From NCBI GenBank assembly GCA_051745395.1, contig JBNJEA010000028.1, forward strand, positions 1-27,750: a DNA stretch of 27,750 nucleotides, written 5' to 3'. The stretch is from JBNJEA01 sp051745395. Lineage in GTDB: Bacteria > Desulfobacterota > Desulfobacteria > Desulfobacterales > Desulfosalsimonadaceae. Each line of letters begins with the position of its first letter. Position 1 is the stretch's first letter. A model generated the notes under the pieces. That model ran no database searches and had not been told where the DNA came from. It was given only the letters and a program-made list of their open reading frames with translations. Of the stretch, positions 15,583 to 22,356 are shown one piece after another. A program made the translations under genes and the position numbers.

Positions 15583-15969
15583 CTACATCCTTCTCAACAA
15601 CGCTGCCGATTGATAACTTTGAAGGGGCTGGATTTTCGGTGCTTTTTTTTCCTTTTCCTGCAATACCATGGCAACAACCTGGGGCAGGCTATCGATGGCC
15701 GTATCGCTTTGAAGCGCATAGCGCAATACGGGCATTGCCGGGTATTTCTCCTTGAGATGCATAAACACGGTAACACTGTCAAAACGCAACGGCTGCCGGT
15801 TGATCAACACCATCGCCGGCCGGAGTTTTTCAATGATCTGCTCCATTAAAGACACATCTGACAATGCAAGCTTTGACACGGTTTTTATTTCATGCCCGAA
15901 CCCTCTGAGGGCCCGACGGACATGCATCTGTGTATAAGGCTGATCATCAACGACAATAATAACACCCAT
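15583..15969 (-). CDS. Receiver-like protein lacking the phospho-acceptor Asp
   Basis: A 128-residue protein whose first 110 residues follow the response-regulator receiver pattern: beta-1 with the acidic pair (VIIVVDDQPYTQMHV, Asp7-Asp8), alternating helices and strands, and AMVLINRQP where the phospho-accepting Asp normally stands. That position is Asn here, and the conserved Lys after beta-5 is not evident (VLRYALQSD). It therefore looks like a pseudo-receiver working by protein contact. The tail is basic, ending YQSAALLRRM. The frame is open upstream, but GGGGGAG before ATG 15969 decides the start; this SD lies inside the last codons of the STAS-like gene, whose stop is only two bases away, so the two are translationally coupled. 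Confidence 0.6.
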   Translation of the reverse strand: MGVIIVVDDQPYTQMHVRRALRGFGHEIKTVSKLALSDVSLMEQIIEKLRPAMVLINRQPLRFDSVTVFMHLKEKYPAMPVLRYALQSDTAIDSLPQVVAMVLQEKEKKAPKIQPLQSYQSAALLRRM

Positions 15970-15971
15970 AT

Positions 15972-16397
15972 TTACTCTCCCCCTGGCATTGGTTGCGGAT
16001 TGGCCTGGCAGGGCGTACGATCCGGCCAGTGAAAAAACGGCTGGCTTTGTTTCCGGTCCTGGCGTGCGGATGGTCTCGACTTTCCAGGCGGGGCGATCTC
16101 TGCGGCATAGGGGCCGGTAAATACGATATTGTGGCCGTAATCGCATGCAATGGGGGGGAAATTCCGGGAAAATACGTCTCGTCCGAAAGGATGAATTTTT
16201 TTCAACTGCGTGGTATTAATAAAGGCTTTCTGGTTGGCCATGGTGATTTTTTCCGCCAGCAAGTTCAACAGCTCAAATGCGGAACTGCCGTCAAAATCAC
16301 CGATCAACTCCAGGTAATAGCTACGATTTGTACGGTTGGTCTCAATTCTGAAATTCTTCGCCATTTGTTTGACCCATTTCTCGATTGCAAATTGCAT
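15972..16397 (-). CDS. STAS-like small protein
   Basis: A protein of up to 141 residues; an internal Met (16364, MAKNFRIETN) is an equally possible start and neither has a strong SD. The core, RSYYLELIGDFDGSSAFELLN, then KAFINTTQLKKIHPFGRDVF, follows the strand-helix-strand layout of STAS domains (anti-sigma-factor antagonist fold), with the LELIGDFDGSSA strand-turn-helix at the usual place. The loop that in SpoIIAA-type proteins carries the phosphorylatable Ser (DSSG-like) reads HPFG here, so regulation by phosphorylation is unlikely. The last 45 residues are proline/glutamine/arginine-rich and probably disordered. It is coupled to the pseudo-receiver gene downstream. The STAS assignment is tentative. 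Confidence 0.5.
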   Translation of the reverse strand: MQFAIEKWVKQMAKNFRIETNRTNRSYYLELIGDFDGSSAFELLNLLAEKITMANQKAFINTTQLKKIHPFGRDVFSRNFPPIACDYGHNIVFTGPYAAEIAPPGKSRPSARQDRKQSQPFFHWPDRTPCQANPQPMPGGE

Positions 16398-16445
16398 TTA
16401 TTGCATCACTACTGCCGGACTTTCCGATTTTATGCCGGCACATCC

Positions 16446-16628
16446 TTATCCATTCGAATTGTTTTGCGGCCGTTTTGAGGCCCAGGCGGCTTGGCCGTCG
16501 ATTCGATCCGAGTGCTGCGGGGTTTTATGAAGAATCTTGATGCGGCAATCCGGAAACAGCATCTCAAGCTGTTTTACCAGGCTATTGTCCACCTGCGCGT
16601 TTTCAGATACAACGACAATGGTATGCAT
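16446..16628 (-). CDS. Small protein (60 aa), receiver-like N-terminus
   Basis: GGGGAG seven bases before ATG 16628 supports a 60-codon gene. The first half, MHTIVVVSENAQVDNSLVKQ, then LEMLFPDCRIKILHKTP, looks like the first strand-helix-strand of a receiver or other Rossmann-like domain, with the acidic pair replaced by Ser-Glu. The second half is polar and unstructured. It may be a truncated receiver or a bona fide small partner of the adjacent STAS-like and receiver-like proteins, in the same direction and about 50 bp away. No enzyme function can be read. Confidence 0.5.
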   Translation of the reverse strand: MHTIVVVSENAQVDNSLVKQLEMLFPDCRIKILHKTPQHSDRIDGQAAWASKRPQNNSNG

Positions 16629-16682
16629 TGATCCACTCCCCTTTTCCGTCCGAAACAAAATCTCTACGCCGGTGCCGGGTAT

Positions 16683-16907
16683 TTAATCCTTCATACAGTA
16701 AAGACGCCAGGCACAATCCTTGCGCTGACACGCAAACCGCTCCGGGCGCCTGAAACAATCCGTATTGCCCTCTTTTTTCTGAATGCTTCGAATCAGCGAG
16801 GTCACATCGACCATGTTTTTGCCATGCCGTTTGTACATGACCTCGGGAACATTTTGCCTGCCCTGGTAACCATGATGGGTCCGTTTGGTCTTGGCTGTTG
16901 GATTCAT
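16683..16907 (-). CDS. Cys-rich basic small protein (74 aa), unknown function
   Basis: AAAGGA five bases before ATG 16907 sets the start of a 74-codon gene; the frame is open further upstream without an SD. The protein is basic (MNPTAKTKRTHHGYQGRQN...) with a helical middle (MVDVTSLIRSIQKKEG) and a C-terminal cysteine cluster C-x8-C-x4-C-x5-C (CFRRPERFACQRKDCAWRLYC, given in part: FACQRKDCAWRLYC). Four spaced cysteines suggest a zinc site or an Fe-S cluster. I do not recognise the family. It heads a same-strand string with the 60-aa, STAS-like and pseudo-receiver genes, about 205 bp after the LuxR-type regulator. Confidence 0.55.
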   Translation of the reverse strand: MNPTAKTKRTHHGYQGRQNVPEVMYKRHGKNMVDVTSLIRSIQKKEGNTDCFRRPERFACQRKDCAWRLYCMKD

Positions 16908-17111
16908 AATTCCTTTCTTTCTGAATTGGTTTTTCTTTTCATCATGTGATTTTTTCTCTGTCCCGGGATTTGAGTACAATATGTCAATTCCGGCCAAAGA
17001 TATCCATAGAGGGATACACTCATTTTGGTAGGCAAATCTCCCGGCGAAAAAATATCGGGATAAGCTCTTATTTTTAAAGGAAAAATTGAAAAGAAAGGTA
17101 CGCGAGGGGGG

Positions 17112-17792
17112 CTACACTTTCCACAGATCCACGTCGATCAATCCGATTTTTGCGGCATAACGCACCAGTTCAATGGTGCTGTGCAGTCCGAGTTTCTGCA
17201 TGATATTGGTCCGGTGATTTTCAACGGTCTTTGGGCTGATACACAGCATTTCACCGATTTCCCTGGACTTGAAGCCCTCGGCGAGCAGGCGCATGATTTC
17301 CTGCTCCCGGGCGGTCAACCGGCCGTATTGGGTATCCTGATTGCGCGCCTCATGGACCGAGCTGCCCTTTAAGGTCTGGACCACTTCCTGGGAAATTGAG
17401 CTGTCCAAAAAATAACGGCCCCGCGCGATGGTATCGAGGCCCTCGATAAGCCGTTCATGGGCGGATTCCTTGACCACGTATCCCGTGGCCCCCGCCTGGA
17501 AGGCTTCGGTGATGTAATTAATGGCCGCATGCATGCTTACGATCAGCACCCGAGCATTTTCGGCCACGTTGCGAATCTCGCGGGTCAATTCAATGCCGCT
17601 TCGATCCGGCAGGGAAATGTCGATTATGAGCAAATCGGGTTGAAAGCTCCGGCACTGCTGCAACCCTTCGGCGGCCGTGCCGGCTTCTCCGCAGACCTCG
17701 TAATCTTTGGACCGGCTGATAATGGATTTAAGGCCTTCACGATACAAGGGATGATCATCAATGATGAGAATGTATTTTTTCGGGGCCAACAC
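17112..17792 (-). CDS. NarL/FixJ-type response regulator (receiver + LuxR HTH)
   Basis: A 226-residue two-domain transcription regulator. The receiver (about 5-120) has the acidic pair in ILIIDDHPLYREGLK, the phospho-acceptor Asp in LLIIDISLPDRSG (about residue 60), the conserved Ser in VLIVSMH and Lys in GYVVKES. The C-terminal LuxR HTH reads LTAREQEIMRLLAEG...SREIGEMLCISPKTVENHRTNIMQKLG. When phosphorylated it should dimerise and bind promoter DNA. It starts at GTG 17792 (or TTG 17789) behind AGGAG. No histidine kinase is adjacent, so its signal is unknown. It lies 82 bp after cutA and upstream of the small STAS/pseudo-receiver string, which may be its target. Confidence 0.92.
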   Translation of the reverse strand: MLAPKKYILIIDDHPLYREGLKSIISRSKDYEVCGEAGTAAEGLQQCRSFQPDLLIIDISLPDRSGIELTREIRNVAENARVLIVSMHAAINYITEAFQAGATGYVVKESAHERLIEGLDTIARGRYFLDSSISQEVVQTLKGSSVHEARNQDTQYGRLTAREQEIMRLLAEGFKSREIGEMLCISPKTVENHRTNIMQKLGLHSTIELVRYAAKIGLIDVDLWKV

Positions 17793-17874
17793 CCTACTCC
17801 TTTATCGGAACTGCTGCAATGACTGCATACAATGATGCTGACCAACACCTCATTGAAAAGGTGGATCAAAAAAT

Positions 17875-18198
17875 TCAGCGGCGGACTTGCTCGGCAATCC
17901 AGTCGATAAAGGCCGGGTTGCCGTCTGCAATGGGCAAACTGACAATGCAGGGACACTCATAGCTGTGAACGGACTTGACCTTTTCCACCAGTTCGGGCAC
18001 CCGTTCCGCAGTTGTTTTGGCGATCAGCACTGTTTCCGTGTCCTGTTCGACCCGGCCCTCCCACATGAATATCGAATTCATGCTGTCGATAATATTGACG
18101 CATGCAGCCAGCCCGGCTTCAATTAACGCCTCGCCCACGGCAACCGCCTCGTCCTTGCTGCCGGCGGTCATGTACACCCAGTTGGCATTGTGTGACAT
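17875..18198 (-). CDS. cutA: CutA1-type divalent cation tolerance protein
   Basis: A 107-residue CutA1 protein, normal for this trimeric PII-like fold. Family features: WVYMTAGSKDEAVAVGEALIE, LAACVNIIDSMNSIFMWEGRVEQD (conserved C-V-N-I and W-x-G), ETVLIAKTT, and the C-terminal SVHSYECPCIVSLPI...NPAFIDWI. It is linked to copper/divalent metal tolerance in some bacteria, though its biochemical role is unsettled. The frame is open upstream, but GGAGG before ATG 18198 fixes the start. It lies 37 bp after the tyrosine phosphatase gene on the same strand. Confidence 0.93.
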   Translation of the reverse strand: MSHNANWVYMTAGSKDEAVAVGEALIEAGLAACVNIIDSMNSIFMWEGRVEQDTETVLIAKTTAERVPELVEKVKSVHSYECPCIVSLPIADGNPAFIDWIAEQVRR

Positions 18199-18235
18199 TT
18201 GTTTCCTCCAGCGGCTTCTGTTGTGTCGCTTGTCG

Positions 18236-18808
18236 TTATTCACCGGCAACCCAGGACAGCACCATATCGAGCTGTTGCCGGCTCTGGGGCGAACTCATGA
18301 ATGCGGTCTCGGTATGCGACCGCAACTGCCGGATCATATCCAGTAACTGGAAATCGGCCGCGTACTCGTGCCGGGCCAGCCAGCAGCCGACCACCGTGCC
18401 CGTACGCCCGATGCCGGCCCAGCAATGGACATAGACCGGCCGGTTGTCCGACAGCGATTCGTCAATGGCATCGAGTATTTTCATCATCTGAAAACGCGTG
18501 GGAATCCCTAAATCCGCAAACGGCATGGATCGATACACCACCTCGCACTGCCGTTTTTCGGCCGCCTCGTTGACCGCGGCCTCATAGGGAAAGTGATCGC
18601 CGCCCAGCCGGTAAATTTCATCGGGTTCGGTCAAATCAATGATCAACCGGATGCCATGGTCGATCAGACCGGCAAGGCGTTTTTTCGAACCCTCCGGGTG
18701 AACGGTTAAGGGATATTCCCCCGCCATCAGGCGATCGGGGATAACCCAGTATGAATTGACAAAGGGAAGACTGCGCCCGTGGGCATCTGTTGCGGTCATT
18801 GTATCCAT
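18236..18808 (-). CDS. Protein-tyrosine/dual-specificity phosphatase-like protein
   Basis: A 190-residue cysteine-dependent phosphatase of the PTP/DSP superfamily. The P-loop HCWAGIGRTGTVVG (about 128-141) is a perfect HCxxGxxRTG with catalytic Cys and Arg. An upstream Asp in MPFADLGIPT is the likely general acid, and LIIDLTEPDE is the usual strand before it. No signal peptide is seen, so it is cytoplasmic; substrates may be phosphotyrosine, phosphothreonine or phosphoinositide-like molecules. It starts three bases after the stop of the FTR-subunit gene (TGATAAATG), which implies translational coupling, and has little SD of its own. A role in signalling linked to the thiol-redox genes is only suggested by context. 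Confidence 0.9.
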   Translation of the reverse strand: MDTMTATDAHGRSLPFVNSYWVIPDRLMAGEYPLTVHPEGSKKRLAGLIDHGIRLIIDLTEPDEIYRLGGDHFPYEAAVNEAAEKRQCEVVYRSMPFADLGIPTRFQMMKILDAIDESLSDNRPVYVHCWAGIGRTGTVVGCWLARHEYAADFQLLDMIRQLRSHTETAFMSSPQSRQQLDMVLSWVAGE

Positions 18809-18811
18809 TTA

Positions 18812-19141
18812 TCAGAAAATCTTTTCCGGCGGCCGCCGCTCCGGCACCACGACATGCGGGATCTTGTCTTCGTTCCATTGCCGGGAAACATACAGGTGAC
18901 AATAACAACTGCCGTATTCTTCGACATCGGCCTGCCGGTACACGCACGGACAGACAATGTCCTTGTCTGCTTCATAGTTTCCGGATGCCAGCCGGCAGGG
19001 GCAGGCCATGTGACCGTAGCGCTTTTTGTTGATCAGCAGGGAATTGAGCAAGTCGTAAACCAGACCCCAGTCCTTGTTAAAATAATATCCCTTGGGCTCC
19101 TGGATTTTTTTTAACTTTTCGTAGAGTTCCTCGACAGTCAT
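18812..19141 (-). CDS. ftrB: Ferredoxin:thioredoxin reductase catalytic subunit (FTR beta)
   Basis: A 109-residue protein with the full cysteine set of the FTR catalytic chain: ACPCRLASG, VCPCVYRQ and SCYCHLYVS, i.e. CPC, CPC and C-x-C. These hold the [4Fe-4S] cluster and the adjacent redox disulfide, through which electrons from reduced ferredoxin pass to a disulfide. The plant/cyanobacterial variable subunit is not present, as in the stand-alone ferredoxin-dependent disulfide reductases of anaerobes. Its ATG shares one base with the stop of the glutaredoxin gene (TAATG), so the two are translationally coupled; the glutaredoxin is the likely electron acceptor. Confidence 0.93.
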   Translation of the reverse strand: MTVEELYEKLKKIQEPKGYYFNKDWGLVYDLLNSLLINKKRYGHMACPCRLASGNYEADKDIVCPCVYRQADVEEYGSCYCHLYVSRQWNEDKIPHVVVPERRPPEKIF

Positions 19142-19398
19142 TACAGTCCGAGCGCCTCCTTTATTTCCTGTTCCTTGTAGCCGACAATCACCTGCTCGCC
19201 GATTTTGATCGTCGGAAAGCTGCATTTCGGATTGAGCTGCTTGACGTCCTCTAAAATCGCCTGCCGCTCATCGCCTTCCAATTGATCTACATCGACAAAA
19301 TCGTATTCGATATTACAGTCGCTTAACAATTTCTTTGTCGATTTACAGTGTCCGCAGGTACTTAAGGTGTATACCTTGACTTCCGGTGTATCCGCCAT
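19141..19398 (-). CDS. Glutaredoxin/NrdH-like thiol protein
   Basis: An 85-residue single-domain glutaredoxin-fold protein. The redox motif is CGHC in VYTLSTCGHCKSTKKLL (Cys15, Cys18), the cis-Pro is in CSFPTIKIGE, and GYKEQEIKEALG closes the fold. GGAG lies ten bases before the ATG. It overlaps the FTR catalytic subunit gene by one base, so it probably serves as the small disulfide carrier reduced by ferredoxin through FTR, in place of NADPH/glutathione. It lies 26 bp after the nitroreductase gene. Confidence 0.92.
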   Translation of the reverse strand: MADTPEVKVYTLSTCGHCKSTKKLLSDCNIEYDFVDVDQLEGDERQAILEDVKQLNPKCSFPTIKIGEQVIVGYKEQEIKEALGL

Positions 19399-19424
19399 TT
19401 TTTACCACTCCTTTTCGGTTTCAG

Positions 19425-20057
19425 TCATTCGAAACGCACCACAATCTCATCGTAGGATTTCCGCCATTTGGGCGGCGGCAATGTTTTGTCCGAACGAAAA
19501 TACCCCACCGCCATCAACAGCGGCAGCCAGTAATTGTCCGGTATGTTGAACTCCGTTTTCACCGCGTCGATATCGAATCCATCCATGGGGTGGGTATCGA
19601 GCCCCATGCTCTTGGCCGCCAGCATCAACGACATGGCAAAAAAGCCGGTGTTCTTGCACGCAAACGCCACCTGACGGGCTTGACTGGCACCATACAATGC
19701 AGCGCATACACTGTCAAACCATTGGCGTTGGTCCTCTCCCATCATATCGGCTTTCACCAGTTCACTGAAATTCTTTTCCAGGCCCGGATGCCCCGGCCGC
19801 CAGGCATCCATATCCGCCAGGACAATCAAGGTGACCGGCGCTTCACTGACTTTCGGCTGATTCCATGCATGTTTGCGCAACCGCATCTTTTCCTCCGGAT
19901 CGCGCAGCACCATTAACTGCCACGGCTGCAAGTTGAACCCCGACGGGGTTCGGGACGCCAATTCGATCATATCGCGCAACGTCTCTTCGGCCACACCACG
20001 ATCCGGCTCAAAAAAATTGACCGCCCGCCGTTGATGGATCAAGTCTTGGAAATCCAT
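19425..20057 (-). CDS. Nitroreductase-family FMN oxidoreductase
   Basis: A 210-residue nitroreductase-fold protein, normally an FMN-binding homodimer reducing nitro compounds, quinones or flavins with NAD(P)H. The FMN-contacting N-terminal HQRRAVNFFEPDRGV (RR-S/A-V-R-x-F pattern) and RTPSGFNLQPWQLMVL are present, as are the central AFACKNTGFFAMSLMLAAKSMGLDTHPM and the C-terminal LLMAVGYFRSD. The frame is open upstream, but GGAGAG before ATG 20057 fixes the start. It heads a same-strand series with glutaredoxin, FTR subunit, phosphatase and CutA. Substrate is unknown. Confidence 0.92.
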   Translation of the reverse strand: MDFQDLIHQRRAVNFFEPDRGVAEETLRDMIELASRTPSGFNLQPWQLMVLRDPEEKMRLRKHAWNQPKVSEAPVTLIVLADMDAWRPGHPGLEKNFSELVKADMMGEDQRQWFDSVCAALYGASQARQVAFACKNTGFFAMSLMLAAKSMGLDTHPMDGFDIDAVKTEFNIPDNYWLPLLMAVGYFRSDKTLPPPKWRKSYDEIVVRFE

Positions 20058-20105
20058 AACTCTCCTTTCTGCATCTAATCCGTGCAAACATTACCTAGAA
20101 TCCTA

Positions 20106-20133
20106 ATTATTATCATTCCCGGCGGGACCGCAA
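20106..20133 (-). promoter_or_regulatory. Possible promoter for the nitroreductase-glutaredoxin-FTR unit
   Basis: On the minus strand TTGCGG (20128-20133) and AATAAT (20106-20111) are 16 bp apart. The -10 is good, the -35 weak. Position upstream of the first gene of the unit is the main support. Confidence 0.3.
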
Positions 20134-20137
20134 ATGT

Positions 20138-20176
20138 TTCAATTGAATTGACACTATCTAAAGGGCCGAATATATG
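20138..20176 (+). promoter_or_regulatory. Promoter for the glycosyltransferase pair
   Basis: A perfect TTGACA (20148-20153) is followed after 17 bp by TATATG (20171-20176). The 10-bp palindrome TTCAATTGAA (20138-20147) abuts the -35 and might be a regulator site. The leader to ATG 20259 is about 75 nt. Confidence 0.55.
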
Positions 20177-20258
20177 CTTGCCAGAAAAACCATCCCGGGG
20201 TAAACAAGGGCCCGGGCATCCGCTCTGTAAATCCGACCCGAAAGGCAAGACAACTTCT

Positions 20259-20933
20259 ATGTGGCACCGCAACTGCATCATCGTCTTTGTCAAGGCGCCC
20301 GTTTACGGGACCGTTAAGACCCGTCTGGCCGAAAAAACCGGCCCGGCGGCCGCCCTGGCCTTATACCGGGCCTTTGTTGCCGACAGCCTGGAAAGGCTCT
20401 TTACGGTCAATGCGGACTTGCGGCTCTATTTTGATCCGCCGGAGAGCCGCCAGTCTATTACCGAATGGCTGGGCACTGACCTGCCGCTGTCGGCCCAGAC
20501 CGGAAACGACCTGGGCCAGCGGATGGCGGCGGCGCTGGCCGAAAGCCTTGCAATGGGCTACGACAATGCCGTGCTGGTGGGCTCGGACCTCCCGGATTTG
20601 CCGGCCTCGATTGTATCCGAAGCCCTTGAGGGACTCGCCCGCTTTTCTGCGGTACTCGGCCCCGGCACCGACGGCGGCTACTACCTCATCGGTTTCCGCC
20701 GGGATGGCTTTTGCGGTGATGTCTTTTCAAACATCGAATGGAGCACCGATCAAGTGTTTACCCGTACCATGGAGCGTTTCGATCAATTGCAGCAGCCGGT
20801 CTACGTGCTGCCCCCCTGGCAGGACATTGACACCTATGCGGATTTGAAAAACCTGATATTGCGGGTAAAAAACAGCCCGGATTCGGTGCCCCACACGGAA
20901 AACGCCTTGCTGGAATGGGGGCTGATGGAGTAA
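20259..20933 (+). CDS. TIGR04282-type glycosyltransferase (rSAM/selenodomain-associated transferase 1)
   Basis: A 224-residue GT-A-like nucleotidyl/glycosyl transferase. It begins with IIVFVKAPVYGTVKTRLAEK, the KAP-x-x-G-x-VKTRLA signature of TIGR04282 that resembles MobA/CofC-type NTP-binding loops. It continues with the AVLVGSDLPDLP metal/nucleotide motif, LGPGTDGGYYLIGF and the C-terminal DIDTYADLK. These proteins are encoded with arsenosugar or selenodomain rSAM genes in many bacteria and are thought to act in arsenosugar biosynthesis. The frame extends upstream, but homology begins at ATG 20259; the SD is weak (AAGGCAAG). It is followed 44 bp later by its usual partner. No rSAM or ArsM gene is in the window. 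Confidence 0.85.
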   Translation: MWHRNCIIVFVKAPVYGTVKTRLAEKTGPAAALALYRAFVADSLERLFTVNADLRLYFDPPESRQSITEWLGTDLPLSAQTGNDLGQRMAAALAESLAMGYDNAVLVGSDLPDLPASIVSEALEGLARFSAVLGPGTDGGYYLIGFRRDGFCGDVFSNIEWSTDQVFTRTMERFDQLQQPVYVLPPWQDIDTYADLKNLILRVKNSPDSVPHTENALLEWGLME

Positions 20934-20977
20934 AATGGCCTTGGCAGCCAAAATTCAATCGATCATTGCCTGACTCT

Positions 20978-21664
20978 ATGCCTGCTGCATTTTCCATCAT
21001 CATGCCGGTGCTCGAAGAACACCGGATCATCAACGATACGATTCACCGGCTGCAATCGGCGATAGCCGATCCGGCTTCGGAAATCATCCTTGTCGACGGC
21101 GATCCGGGCGGATCGACTGTCAATGCAGTGACGTCTTCGCAGGTACGAACGCTTATCGGCCCGAAAGGCCGCGGCCCGCAAATGAATGCCGGCGCGGCCG
21201 CCGCGGCGGGCCGGATTCTCCTGTTTGTCCATGCCGATACCACCCTGCCCGACGCAGCGGACCGAAGCATCCGGGACGCATTAGACCGGCGGGCCGTGGC
21301 CGGCGGCGCCTTTGAACTGGGTATCGACAACCCCCGGCGAATCTATCGCTGGATTGAAACCATGGTGCGCATCCGGTCCCGGCTCACAAAAATTCCCTAC
21401 GGCGATCAGGCCATTTTTATCCGTCGCGCGGTGTTTGAAAAAATCGGCGGGTTTGCCGACCTGGCCATCATGGAAGACATCGACCTGATGCAGCGCGTAA
21501 CACATGCCGGATACCGGATATCACTCATCCCCCGCCGGGTACAGACATCATCGCGCCGCTGGGAAACGGAAGGCCCGGTGTTTTGTACCCTCCGCAACAT
21601 GCTGCTGTCTACGCTCTACTACGCGGGCGTACCGGCGGATAAGCTGAAACGGTTGTATCCGTAA
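20978..21664 (+). CDS. TIGR04283-type family 2 glycosyltransferase (rSAM/selenodomain-associated transferase 2)
   Basis: A 228-residue inverting GT2 enzyme: FSIIMPVLEE at the start, IILVDGDPGGST for the nucleotide-binding Asp, GPKGRGPQMNAGAAAAAGRILLFVHADT (the family-specific GRGxQMNxGA and HADT, the latter corresponding to the metal-binding DxD), PYGDQAIFI and MEDIDLMQR. This sequence pattern is that of TIGR04283. It probably transfers a sugar or sugar-like group together with the preceding TIGR04282 protein, possibly in arsenosugar-type metabolism. No strong SD precedes ATG 20978. Upstream in-frame sequence is not family-like. The gene ends at a bidirectional terminator. Confidence 0.88.
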   Translation: MPAAFSIIMPVLEEHRIINDTIHRLQSAIADPASEIILVDGDPGGSTVNAVTSSQVRTLIGPKGRGPQMNAGAAAAAGRILLFVHADTTLPDAADRSIRDALDRRAVAGGAFELGIDNPRRIYRWIETMVRIRSRLTKIPYGDQAIFIRRAVFEKIGGFADLAIMEDIDLMQRVTHAGYRISLIPRRVQTSSRRWETEGPVFCTLRNMLLSTLYYAGVPADKLKRLYP

Positions 21665-21679
21665 TGTCGACTTTCCACA

Positions 21680-21732
21680 AAATAAAAAAATCGGCATGCC
21701 GGGAAATTTCCCGGCATGCCGGCATTTTTTTG
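21680..21732. terminator. Bidirectional terminator with a perfect 30-bp palindrome
   Basis: CGGCATGCCGGGAAA (21692-21706) is immediately followed by its exact reverse complement (21707-21721). On the plus strand GCATTTTTTT follows; on the minus strand ATTTTTTTATTTT follows. It lies between convergent genes (GT2 and the coiled-coil protein). Confidence 0.88.
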
Positions 21733-21756
21733 CACATGCGACCATTTGCCGCCCGA

Positions 21757-22068
21757 TTAACCCGGAACGGAGAACGGCGAGGCCTTGCCGATATAATCCA
21801 AAGATTCCTGGTATTTGGACCGCATGTCCATGTGGGCGTCCTCGATTTGCTTCTTCTGGGGGCTCCACTCGGACGGACATTCGGTGCGAAGGGTTTCAAT
21901 CTTTGCTTCCAGGTCACTGACGATCATTTTCAGGTCGTTGAAGTACTCCCAAACCCGATTTTTGTCTTCAGTACCCAGATGGTCGGCTTTGGCCGCCACG
22001 TCGAAAAGCTTGGCCTTCCATGCCGTCAATTCCGCCTGCATGCCGTTGCAAAAATCTTTAACGTCCAT
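21757..22068 (-). CDS. Small coiled-coil protein (possibly sll1863-like)
   Basis: A 103-residue, highly charged, cysteine-poor helical protein with no signal peptide. Starting MDVKDFCNGMQAELTAWKAK, it has heptad-like hydrophobic spacing through about residue 95, with KADHL, IETLRTECPSEW and AHMDMRSKYQESLDYIGKA. The overall pattern (M-Q-x-x-L-x-x-W, K-A-D, W...IE-A) resembles the sll1863-type stress-response coiled-coil proteins found with redox genes, but I cannot confirm that. AGGAGG before the ATG is strong. It lies downstream of a zinc-ribbon protein gene (30 bp) on the same strand and ends at a bidirectional terminator. Confidence 0.7.
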   Translation of the reverse strand: MDVKDFCNGMQAELTAWKAKLFDVAAKADHLGTEDKNRVWEYFNDLKMIVSDLEAKIETLRTECPSEWSPQKKQIEDAHMDMRSKYQESLDYIGKASPFSVPG

Positions 22069-22098
22069 AATCCATCCTCCTTTTTTTAATGAAATTCA

Positions 22099-22305
22099 TT
22101 ACTCGCCCTTACGGCACTCCGCGTCCCATTCCGGACACGCATTTTCCATTTTTTCCTCATACTTGGCCATGCACGCCGAACATTCCATTTCCACGTTCGG
22201 CACATCGCCATATCGCTCCATCATCTCTTCGTGGCTTAAATGGGTTACGCCGCTGCACCCGCACTGGGGGCAGGTGGTTTTTATCTGGTACCGCTGTTTT
22301 GTCAT
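22099..22305 (-). CDS. Small zinc-ribbon protein (68 aa)
   Basis: A 68-residue acidic protein with two CxxC-type knuckles: TCPQCGCSG near residue 12 and ECSACMAKY near residue 41, plus two further Cys (ENACPEWDAEC). This is the layout of a rubredoxin-like or zinc-ribbon fold. GGGAGG lies nine bases before ATG 22305; the frame is open upstream but lacks another SD. It sits between the YyaL-type gene (51 bp) and the coiled-coil gene on the same strand, so the three may be one transcript. Function unknown; metal binding is inferred. Confidence 0.7.
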   Translation of the reverse strand: MTKQRYQIKTTCPQCGCSGVTHLSHEEMMERYGDVPNVEMECSACMAKYEEKMENACPEWDAECRKGE

Positions 22306-22356
22306 AAACCAGCACCTCCCTTTCCTTTTGGTCCTCGATTTCAAAATTCATACTTG

